DNA from: Verticillium longisporum
Taxonomy: Eukaryota > Ascomycota > Sordariomycetes > Glomerellales > Plectosphaerellaceae
DNA: 64,000 nt
Reading direction: 5' to 3'
Assembly (NCBI GenBank): GCA_019188255.1
Contig: JAETXT010000012.1
Coordinates: forward strand, 1-64,000
A program made the position numbers and the translations under genes. Positions 51,777 through 61,523 of the stretch are shown one piece after another. The notes below the pieces were generated by a model. It saw only the letters and a list, made by a program, of their open reading frames with translations. It was not told the origin of the DNA and did not search any database. Positions within the stretch are counted from its first letter, which is position 1, and every line of letters starts with the position of its first letter.

Positions 51777-54436
51777 TCAACTCTCTGTCGTCAATCCATC
51801 CTGGAATCGCTGCTGCGACTGCATCACTTGCCCAAAGGTGCATTGAAGCGCGTTGAGCTGTTGCAGTATGCTGCTCTCCTCCATATCCACTGGTGCGGCG
51901 GAGTGGGGGCCAAGCCGGGCCTGTGTCGACATCGCTGGTCTTCCTGAGACGGGACGGTGATCAGGCGAGCCAAAGCAGCGATGCAGACCTTGATCACGTA
52001 TCAGGTCTTCGAGCCGGTACGGGCAGTTACTGATGTAGTGACTGGTGTTGTGCTGGCCTTTGTCAATGCCGTCACCGTCGATTTGGATGTCAATTTTGCA
52101 TGCTGGAGATACAGCCTGCACTTGGAGTGAACGTTCATAAGAAGCCCAGTTCTGGTATGCCTTCAAGTCCTTCTCCTCGCAAACTCTGATCCTCTTGTAC
52201 TCCAGCTCATCGCCGCGATAGAGGAAGTGCGCCTCGCCCCGACACAACCTCAGTAGGAGGCCAAAGAGCGCGGCGCCGGGGGCGAGACGGCAACGCAGGG
52301 CCAGCTCACAGGCGTGCGGCGATCGATAGAAGGTGGGAGTGGCTGCCAACTCTACATAGAATAGGCTCGAGATCAGCTGATTGGTCATTTGCTTCACAAG
52401 CACTCGGCTGATAGGGCCACCGTTGTATTGGACCAAGCAATCACATCTCCGCGCATACTGACGCTGGAGTTCGACCAGAGATCTAGCGTATGGTCAGTGC
52501 TTGGCCAGCCTGGTATCAATCGCAGGACTCACGTGCTGTCGGCCTCAGACTGCGCCATCGCATTTGACAGCAGCTTTCTCTTGGTGTGTATGACGAGAGC
52601 AGGCTGGTTTACCGACCGAACGTCTCGCAGTTCCCACTTCAATGCTTTTCCGAAGTTGATGGTCCCGTTCCACGATCTAATCCATGACTGTTTCGGGCGG
52701 ACAAGTCGACGCAGGTGGTGTTTGCAGTCCTCAAGTGTCCACTTCTCAAGAAAGAGGGCGAGCGCGAAGAAGATCCCTACAACAATGAGATCGCGAGCGG
52801 AAGAACGCACACAGGAGAACGTACCGACGTTTGAGGCCAAAACCACATCGAAACTGTCAGACAAGGAGGTGCCTGCCAAACTGATCGAGCGATGAATTGA
52901 TCTGAGAAACTCCATGGTCTTTGCAGCCTCTGCACCGCCCAGATCGAGGACGCGTGTGCCTGCTGTCGGAGGGCGCCTCTTGAAGGAAGCAGCGTTGGGT
53001 TGCCCACAGAGTGGGCAATGAGGGACGGTCGTCGTCCCTTGACCCTCAAGCGTGCCGCAGATCACCGTGCATGCATCACAAAGCCGATGTCTACAGTCCA
53101 GTGTCTTCGTCGGAGAGTGTACCGCGCAGACTAAACATATGTCGTGGGGCTTGACAGACAACCACGATGCCCGTCCACGTCTTAACACAGCCTTATGCGC
53201 GGCAGCGAAGGCACCCGATATTTTCAAGTTGTGGCTCGCAAGGTTGACAAATCCTTCCTGGATTTGCGGCGCAAGATCGCATCGCGCTGGTTTGAAATCC
53301 GACACGGCACGGCGTACTTCGTCTTCATACAGTTCTGAATAGACCATGGCAGGTGGGAAGCCTAATGACTCATCAGAACCAGCCTGTGCATGACGTAGCA
53401 TCACGAAGCTTCACGGAGCGTCACGAAGAGTAAACGTACCATGCATTCCTGGAGGATAAGCATTCATAGCTAGCGCGGATGCCAGTATCTCGGCGTGTTC
53501 CATGCCTTCCAGCGCCGTCGCTCGCAAGAAGCGGGTTAGCTGTGCGGATAGGCCATCTGGCAACGGATTGGCTCGCCTGGCGAGTTGACACAGCGAGAGA
53601 GGGAGAGACGGAGACTCGGCGAATTGGACCATGGCGTTTCTGAAGAGTGTTTTCCAGTGCAGTGCGGAGAAATGTACATGTGACTGATGCCGGTCACGGC
53701 AGGCACGCAAGGCAAGGGACGACAACGATCTCGCAAACGTAGCCCCTGCCTGTGCTTCCATAGTTTCGAGGTCAATAAATGATTTTATCCTGGCACGAAT
53801 CTCGGCAGCTGTGTACGCTCGCAAGGAATCGCTGAGGCGGAGTAAGGACAGAGTTCTAGCCACCAAGCGTGACAAAAAGTCTTTCAGATCAAGGGTTGCG
53901 CCTGTCTCAGTCACCAGGACAATTCTGGGACTATATGGGGGTCGTTTTTCCATGGCTGAGCGAAGCCAGTCGATGAGAAGGTCTGTGACTTCGGAGGCGT
54001 TCCTGAAATCCTCCACGAAGACAAGGACGACAGCACTGAATGGCGCGAGTAGTTGGTGATAGAGGGAGTAGGCAACCTCCTTCTGACTATTTGCAGCGCA
54101 TCTCATCTCATGCCTCGCATAGTCTCCCTTGCTCGGCCCTCCCTGGATGCGCGGAGCGTCTCGAGAGACGTGAAGCTCGCAGTCGATCAGAAATGTCAGT
54201 GGCGGCCCAAGGGTGCTGAGAGTGACTGCGCCAGATCGTCCCTGACCGGAGAGCCTGGGAAAAGACTCAGTAAGAACCTTCCGCTTGGTTGCTTGTCCAA
54301 TCGCCATCAGAATTCGCGGCTTTTCATGTCCTATTGCATCCAGCTCTTCATATGCTGCCAGTGTTTCTATAAGGTAAGGGCCTCCCAGCCCAGGAGCGCC
54401 CGAAGCCAAACTCAGCCAGGGCTGCGATTTAGACAT
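51777..54436 (-). CDS. NTPase-like / RING / degenerate patatin-like protein
   Basis: One long minus-strand gene. From ATG 54436 the first domain (about 335 residues) reads SLASGAPGLGGPYLIETLAA, ILMAIGQATKRKVLTESFPR and SAVVLVFVEDFRNASEVTDL, the layout of N-terminal regions of fungal patatin-like proteins. After an unresolved intron near 53405-53445 a RING-like zinc site follows: CLVC, DCRHRLCDAC and CPLC. A patatin core is next: TRVLDLGGAEAAKTMEFLRS where active enzymes have DGGG, and FDVVLASNVG where they have GTSSGG. The Ser may remain, but the oxyanion and nucleophile-elbow glycines are gone. Introns 52777-52824 and 52483-52532 join in phase. The C-terminal domain contains SNCPYRLEDLIRDQGLHRCF. 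Patatin-family genes are recurrent Starship cargo. Lipase activity is doubtful. Confidence 0.7.
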
Positions 54437-55087
54437 GGCTTCTGTCGCTGGTGGTTAGGGATGGTGCTACAGCGATCGGAGCAATGACCGGTGCAACTAT
54501 GAATGCAAATATGTGTGCAAGTACGGGAGCAAGTATGGGAGCAAGTACGGGAGCAAGTATGGGAGCAAGTATGGGAGCAATCATCTTAAGCACTCTGAAG
54601 GTTTGGTGATGATGATCCACCTCCTAGAAGGCCATGTTACATTGAACCTCTGTGGAGGACGACACCATACTGTACTGTGGTGACCTACCGGACCTGCGCG
54701 GCAATTCTATTTCGACTTTTGGCAAGTGAGTTCCAGTGCCTCGTCGCGGATCAGATGTTCGATTTGAATGATCTCGGTGTGCTGAGAGCAGGATTCCCCC
54801 GCACCGGGTTAAGGCTGCGCCAGTCTGTCAGTACGAGCACGTTCTCCGGCGGCTGCGCAACGCGGTGGAAGGCATGAAGGCACGACTGCTTGTATGTATG
54901 CACACGCTTTCAAGTGCGAAATAGATTTTAACTATTGCTGCACAAAGCTTTATATACGAACGATTTCATCAGTTTCCATCATCGTGTACCAGCGACGCTG
55001 GGCACGAGCGTAACAAGGAAAAAACCACCAGCAACTTCAGTAGCTGAGATCTCGCTGGCGCCTGGGCGTCCTTTGACTGACGTTTAG
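54437..55087. other. Promoter side of the patatin-like gene, with tandem repeat
   Basis: Contains the 12-bp repeat listed next. No other feature recognised. Confidence 0.4.
54512..54579. repeat. 12-bp tandem repeat (GGGAGCAAGTAT/C)
   Basis: About five copies of GGGAGCAAGTA(T/C) just upstream of the patatin-like gene start. On the minus strand it opens a Pro-Ile-Leu-Ala repeat that I do not take as a protein. Confidence 0.9.
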
Positions 55088-55816
55088 CTAACGGGAGACT
55101 GCCGTAGCAGGCTCTGCCGATAGTTCCACTGCGTCCTTGGGCCAGGACGGTGCTCCGCTGCCTACAACGTGGATAGGAAGTTCCACAGCAGCTAAAAGTT
55201 TCGCCCGCAGGGCGTGCCTTACACACTGCCATGCAATTAGAGCGCAAATTGCTACCAGCATAGCGCTACCGACAGAAGCCCCGATCAAGACCTTGGTTGA
55301 TAAATGCGAGGCAGGCACGTGCCCGGCATTTGGCTCTGACGAAGGTGCCTCCTCAGACGGACTGGATGGTCGAATCGAAGTTGTTGTGTAGTGCCCCGCC
55401 GAAGACGTTATCGAAGGCAGAAACGATGGTAAGCTCAACGGTGCATCGCTGGACAGAAATGGTTGGCGGTGCGTTTTATTGCTATGCAACTTGGCCGGGA
55501 GTAGATCACGTCGCGTGCAGCCGTGGACACATGGATCGCTCGCGCAGCATCCTAAAAATGGCGGACTGGTATCGCGACATGTCCACCAGACAGACACGCC
55601 TCTTGCATCTTCACAATCCTGGCCCGGAACGGCAGCGTACTGATTGGCTGAGAAGGTTGATGGGGCGAGCTTGTCATGTGGGCACTGGCCGGATCCATTG
55701 GCGCAGGGGTCGGAAAGGCAGCAGCCGATGAATTCCGTGGAATTAGCTTCGCAAATGTAAAATTGACCTTGGTTCGGGCACCGAAGGCCCAGTTTGCCAG
55801 GTGCAACAGCCATCAC
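55088..55816 (-). CDS. Cysteine-rich single-pass membrane protein (paired GCC-x-x-DPC modules)
   Basis: About 242 residues from ATG 55816 or 55813. Two extracellular-type modules repeat the same pattern: FYICEANSTEFIGCCLSDPC and, about 55 residues later, WWTCRDTSPPFLGCCASDPC, each followed by a small Cys-containing loop. A Ser/Thr/Pro-rich stalk comes next (LSLPSFLPSITSSAGHYTTT), then one membrane helix (VLIGASVGSAMLVAICALIA) and a cytoplasmic tail of about 45 residues. This type I layout, two disulfide modules, mucin-like stalk and one helix, resembles fungal wall sensors or adhesion proteins. No cleavable signal peptide is obvious at this start, so a 5' exon may be missing. Extracellular location is inferred. 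Confidence 0.6.
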   Translation of the reverse strand: MMAVAPGKLGLRCPNQGQFYICEANSTEFIGCCLSDPCANGSGQCPHDKLAPSTFSANQYAAVPGQDCEDARGVSVWWTCRDTSPPFLGCCASDPCVHGCTRRDLLPAKLHSNKTHRQPFLSSDAPLSLPSFLPSITSSAGHYTTTSIRPSSPSEEAPSSEPNAGHVPASHLSTKVLIGASVGSAMLVAICALIAWQCVRHALRAKLLAAVELPIHVVGSGAPSWPKDAVELSAEPATAVSR

Positions 55817-57198
55817 GACTGCATTGACGATTGCTGGCTGATGCGAAGGCGAATGTGGATGGGCCAGGTGATTTATGTCTATGGCTGCGGCCAGGAGTCT
55901 GGAAGCGAGAAGCGAGATCTAGCTGGCGTTGCCGCCTGGCCGTGCCAAGGATTTGGGCGCCTGGTCGGCGCCTAGGCCCTATGTAGGGTGAGCAGACATG
56001 GCTGTCTTCGCTCTTCACCAAACTTTGAACAAGGGGCTGCAACCTTCTTCTGGCAGCCGGCAGAGCGGCGCTGTCTGCGTCCTGATCTGCCTTATCATGA
56101 GCATGAGGGTTGAATGGTGCGTCCCTTGCATCGCTGTCAACTGATGGCGGCAGAGCCTGTCGGGCTGCCCCTGTCCGGGCCACTCTACGTCAGCCTTGAC
56201 TTGAGTAAAGTAAACTGGCACGATCGAACCAATAATGAAATGGCACAAGGAGCTTGAATCACCAATCCGTGATGCGTCTTCCACCCTCGTTGCCTGCAGT
56301 ACAGCTGTGGGGGTTGCGATAGATTTGGGATCGCGTCAATCAAGTCACAACAGGGGGAGACCTTGCGAAGCATATAGCGAACACGCACAGAAGCCAGCCG
56401 GGCTGTCTGTAGCCGATGAGTCTTCATCATCACACTTGCGTATGCTTTTCAGGTTGAACAGCACCAAGAACGACATGACAAAACTAAGGGCTGAAACATC
56501 GAAGAGGAAGGAGCCGACATGAAGACGACATTCATTTACATGCGCAATGAATGGTCGGGCCCGTTGTCACTCTTCTCGTCTGAAAGGCATGCGATTCCAA
56601 CGGGACTGTGGTACCTAGAAACACCCGTCTCGCCGGTCTCGGAACCTCCCAGCCGGTCTTGATGCAAAGTCAAGCTGAGCGAGACGATCTTGTGAACCGT
56701 ATCACTATGGGAGTTCGTGTCATCCGGCCAGAGAAGAGTAGGCATGGCTGATATGAAACGATCGTCACAACATCAGGCAAGTGGCTCGGGAGTTTGTAGG
56801 CAAGAAGCATCAAGCAAGGCCCATCAGATGAGTAAGCTATTCCGTTGCAAGTCTGTGGTACGGGGGCTCGTAAGACCGACTTCAGAGGTTAAGGTCTGAT
56901 TTGGGCACATGTTCCACGCCTGACAAGAGTGCACGTGAGTGGCTGGTGGGTATAAAGCCAGTGTACCCAAGAAAGGGCATTGTCTCCCTTGACCAGTCAC
57001 TCTATCCATGCTCCTCTCGTTCATGCCCTCTCGTTACTGTACCCTCTGTTCATACTCCACTCGTCCATCCCCTCGTCCATCCCCTCGTCCATATCCTCTC
57101 CTTACCATACCCTCTCCTCATTCCTTTCCTCGTCAGCCTCTCTCGCGCCCATCACCACTTTGGTCACCACTAGATCTTTTTGTACCTGCCCTTTCACG
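55817..57198. other. Intergenic DNA, pyrimidine-rich promoter before 57,199
   Basis: No gene recognised. At 57061-57096 three 12-bp units, TCGTCCATCCCC or close to it, form part of a CT-rich stretch just before the Zn2Cys6 gene, a common feature of fungal promoters. Confidence 0.4.
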
Positions 57199-58652
57199 AT
57201 GCCATCAGAATCAGAAAAGGCCTCCGGTTTTCATGACCATGACAACCAATTCTCCCATACCCGAGCTTCTTCAGGCGATACAGAAGACTTCACTAATGAT
57301 CCCCGCTACGGTACTTTGAACCAGGTGCACCAGAAAGAGGAGCATGATGGTGATAAACGCACTTCCTTCGCCAGCATGCGTACCAGCGAACATCCGATAC
57401 TGTACTACAGCGAACACTCAACAATTCATCACTCGAAGCGAAAGCGACCCGAGCTAGATGAGTCGGACGGGTCGCGTTCTCCACGTGCCCAACGTCAACG
57501 TGTAAATGGCGTATCGGACCCCCGAGACAACGCCTATGACCAACCGTCGAGCAAAAAAGGAAAGATTGGTCCTCCTCGGGACCGACTATCCGATCCATCT
57601 CTGTGCTCGCAACCTCAACCCCGTTGCACCAACGTGTCGGAAGGCTTCATTTCGGCTACTGTACATCCTGGCCCAGAGGAGAACTACTCCAGGCCTTTCC
57701 CAGATGACAATAGTGAAAAAAGCCAAATCGACGACGGCGGACTGCAAACCCATTCTCTGTGGCCTCTAGTGGCCTGCCCCCGTCGCAGCTACAGTTTAGC
57801 GGTGATCCTCGACGATGAACCAGAGGCTCGGAATGCAGAACGACACAACCGGTTACCGCGTCAGAGAGATCCCTTATCTCAGGATTATGGTGATCATGTC
57901 GAACGTGGTCTTAGAGTCAGTCCAGAGGAAGATGCTATTGGGGACGCCCAAGCCAATGATGGCTCGGAGCTTCCACTTACGTCTGGCTCTGCATTCCAAC
58001 ACCCTTCTCCATACCTGATTCCGGGCCCTAGTGGCCTCTCAGCACAGCCTACTCAAGAGGTCTTCAGGCTCAACCCCAGCCCTGTTCTGTCAACTGTGTC
58101 AGACGATCCTCCATGCTTTACTCTATCTAGCGTTGTAGCGATCGCCCGGGATAAGCGGACGTCGGTTGCCTGCAAATACTGTCGCAAGAGGAAGGTGAGT
58201 CTGTTCCAGACGAACGCTCGACGCCTCGTCCCTTTTCTACACAGCCTCTCTGACTTGAACGTAGATTCGTTGTGGAGGACGTCAGTCTGGGAGCGAAGAG
58301 AGGTGTAAGAATTGCAGCAAGTTGAACAGAGAGTGCATCTTTGCACCGGCGTCCCCCATCAGCTATACAGCCGTTACTCCTCATCCCTCCAGGTCTGCTG
58401 GAGGGCCGCTCGGAAGGACTATATAACGGGCCGAGTGCGCAGCCGCTTCTGTCCAAATCGACAGGCCTATTTCTAGATACTCAACCGGTACGTTCATTGT
58501 ACAACAGGACATCCTTGACTCCCATAATGGACTCGTCATTACAACCAGAATCAACTGGGTCCGGTCATTCCCTGGAGAGATCCCATACAACGCCCGAGTC
58601 CGATATACAAGAAGGTGGACTATCGTTGGACGCGCCATCAAACATCCATTAG
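57199..58652 (+). CDS. Zn2Cys6 transcription factor with internal zinc cluster
   Basis: ATG 57199 (MPSESEKASGFHDHDNQFSH) opens a first exon to 58194. It is hydrophilic, with a basic nuclear-signal-like patch (SKRKRPELDESDGSRSPRAQ). A 70-nt intron (58195-58264) lies inside the zinc cluster and joins VACKYCRKRK to IRCGGRQSGSEERCKNCSKL and NRECIF. The spacing is C-x2-C-x6-C-x10-C-x2-C-x6-C, with a longer central loop than usual. The cluster lies near the C-terminus, unlike most family members. The frame stops at 58423; one base fewer at GGG 58403-58405 would extend it to 58652 with a Ser/Thr-rich tail. A short regulator without the middle homology domain. Targets unknown. Confidence 0.7.
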
Positions 58653-59969
58653 CCGGCCTCATTCGACGTCTGCTCTCAACGCTTGCTGCCGGATCAATCA
58701 ATATCTGTCTTGTACCTTCATAACCTCGTTTGTGGAATTGATGGGGCTTTTCCTCGTTCTCATTGTTCCAAATCTATTGGCCCAGAGAAAAACCTAGCGC
58801 GACACCGCCGTGAAGTCCAGGGAGAGGGCGGGTTTGTTAGGAGCCGCTGTTCCTGTTCGGATCTTGGGTGCTCTTACGGCAAACAAGACAACGGGTTTCC
58901 ACTTCTTGAGCAAGCTCAAACCATTGTCAGATCAACCATCGAAAAGGAAAAAAGACACAAAACGTTACAAGGGCGGTGCAACCGATCAACACGGGGAAAT
59001 CAAGAGCCAGGATCAGTGTCAAGGGACCGAATTGAAAGCCGGGAATATCAATGCATCACAGCTAGAATCACTAAAAATACCACTTCTTGTTTGTTGCGGG
59101 ACTAGTAGGGACTAGGGTTAGCCAGCATTTCTAACGTGAGAGATCGGTTTGCGGCTTTAAGCCGACATCTGTAAACTCAAGCTGATAGGTACATATAACG
59201 AGGCGGGCAAGCCGCCATGGAAAATTTTCAAGTGAGAAAAGGTTTACAGTACATACGCCGAGGCTGAAGATAGACATCATCACTGACCAAGGGTTTTGCA
59301 TGTCTATGAGAAGTGGGACATTCTTTACTGGAGCTATGCAGTCTCCTTTTTTCGGTTTGGAACATAATAACTTGTCTATTCATTGGCCTCTACCGGCAGT
59401 GGACGTTCGCGGCTGACAAAACATTCTGTACCAATAATAAGCACTTAAATATCGGGTCACTCAAGCGTCAGGCCACTCATGCATAAGGACCGTCAGGCAA
59501 ACTTCTGTGACAGGGTAGGAGGGCCGGGAAAGGTCTATTCTCAGTACTTAATCTTGACTTTGCGCTGCGGAGTCTTTTCGCGAACGAACCACATCCTTCG
59601 CCGAGGCGCCGCAATCGGAAACAGTGCCACCAGTCCTGATGTTGAATCAGATGATTGTTCATTTTCAAATAGGGAAAATCAGATCGCCTTCGTTCAAACG
59701 TGGATTTTCAAATCTCTCACAGCTTTGCACTCGGTAGACCCTTACTCGCTGCCAAGGGGCTATTCTGGCCAGGTTCACCAGGCACGCCCAAAACCAGAAC
59801 GGAGAAAGAACACAGTTGCCATTCGCGACTTGAAAAACCAATTCCATTTGGGGATTTATTCCCACACAAAGTATAAAGTGACGGCTGCATTGGCTCTTTC
59901 ACCGGTCGTGGCTCGTCGTTCTTCGAGAAAGCGTACAGTACCAAATCCCAACTTCAACTACATCCAACC
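58653..59969. other. Intergenic DNA
   Basis: No recognised gene. A 170-codon plus-strand frame at 59479-59991 has an ATG but no protein-like features and overlaps the BRCT gene start, so I treat it as 5' flank. Confidence 0.35.
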
Positions 59970-60368
59970 ATGGGCCGCGCTCGCGCTTTGATCGCATGCT
60001 CTATCTCATTCACCAGAAATTATCCACTGAAATCGGTTTGGAGTGATTTCAGTTGGATCAGACGTCAGATAGAAGACCTTCACGGCCAATATATCCATGA
60101 TCTCGAAGACCCTTTGCTCACGCATCTGGTGACTTCGCAGAGCCAACTTTCAGATGAAGAAGGCTTCACGAGGTACATTTCCCGCAAAAATTGGAAAGGT
60201 GTCCACATAGTCAGTTACGACTGGTTACAGGAGTGTCTTCGAACCAACACAAAGATAGATGAAGGCCCATACAGATTGAAGGTGCCGGCGCGAATGGGTG
60301 ATCCTGAGTACAGCTTCTATGCCCGCCGCCGATTGAAGGAATCAAAGAATACAAGAGCTTTTAGTTAA
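59970..60368 (+). CDS. Single BRCT-domain protein
   Basis: 132 residues from ATG 59970. BRCT landmarks are ALIACSISFTRNYPLKSVW, LHGQYIHDLEDPLLTHLVTS and GVHIVSYDWLQECLRTNTKI, with the conserved Trp in the last helix. The end, DEGPYRLKVPARMGD, parallels DEEEWLLTVPAVADD in the tandem BRCT gene at 39.5-40.4 kb, so this looks like a copy of its second domain and linker without the first domain. Either a truncated duplicate or a separate short gene; the frame is intact. Phosphopeptide binding is possible but not shown. Confidence 0.65.
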   Translation: MGRARALIACSISFTRNYPLKSVWSDFSWIRRQIEDLHGQYIHDLEDPLLTHLVTSQSQLSDEEGFTRYISRKNWKGVHIVSYDWLQECLRTNTKIDEGPYRLKVPARMGDPEYSFYARRRLKESKNTRAFS

Positions 60369-61523
60369 GGAGAGAAACAAACAGAATGAACTCGCCATTC
60401 TCTGCAGTGGCCTTTCATTTTTTCGTCGGCATCGCCATCAGAGCTTGGCAAGCTTGAACCACTGCATCAGTTCGCAATTAGATAGACCAATGGATTTGAA
60501 CTTCTGGCACAGCGGCAGCACGTAGTCGTGATCAGATCAACGTAATGTTGCACATGTGTCTTTTTTTCCCTCTATGTATGGTCTCCAACTCATGACGCAC
60601 TCATGGACTTCGATAATATCCGTGCGCTGCCCTGGGAAGCGGGTCATGAAAAGTTGAGGCCCTTTCACACGGAAGACGAAACTAGGACGCCACCGTCCAG
60701 CGTCGCTGTCATATTCCTCCTATATTCGGCTAGAATGTATAGCTTAGTACAGATCTTGTTTTTGTTGCCTTACGTCTGAGTGCCAGAGTCCGTCGGCACC
60801 GTACAAAGTGGCGTGCCAAGGGCCTGTTCAGCCGCTCCCCTGAGTGAGTATGAATACTGATATCAAGTCTTTCTACGCTCCAGTGCGCTCTCTTAGTACG
60901 GCCTTGCTTGACCTAACACTGGTGAGTAAGTATTAGGTTGTTCTCTCCACGCGTTGAAGTGGACACAAGTAGTAACAAGAAGATGCAACGATGGAGACTT
61001 TGCCGCAGACATGGTATATCAATTCCAAACGTACCTATTCCAAACGAACTTTAATTAATCAATCGAAGTAGAAAGCCTGCTTCCATATGAAAATTGATGT
61101 TAAAGTGCATATAGCGAAGTACGAACGCAGCACCCACATTCAACCCCCGCCGTCCGTCCATTCCAAGTTTGATCCTTGCTCCTACATCACTGCCGTTGCC
61201 TATACAAACGCAACAAGGGCTTTCATGTGCCCAAAAGGCCAGTCTTCTCGCCGTGGCTCTACCCAAGCTCAAAGCTCGACGAGCTCTGGACAGATCATTG
61301 CGAGACCACGCTATTCTCACTTGAGAAAGGTATCCTATTGATAGGCACGTGCTTGCAAGGCCAGCGAAGGTTGAACAGCACTTGGCTGATTGCTATCCAT
61401 AGCAAAGCTCTAAAGATGGCTGCGTCAAGAATTTTCGTGTCTTTACGCTGGCTCTTCGCACGTATTTTGCGCCTGAGGGCGAGCGTGACGTCATGTTCAG
61501 AGTTGTGTCTGGAAATTTCATTT
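60369..61523. other. Intergenic DNA
   Basis: About 1.15 kb without a recognised gene. It separates the 3' ends of the BRCT gene and the convergent DUF3723 gene. Confidence 0.4.

Noticed and set aside
54429..54620. Pro-Ile-Leu-Ala repeat peptide on the minus strand
   Set aside because: Produced by the 12-bp tandem repeat upstream of the patatin-like gene; no start context or conserved flanks.
59479..59991. A 170-codon plus-strand frame
   Set aside because: It has an ATG but no protein-like pattern, and it overlaps the BRCT gene start in another frame; probably 5' flank.
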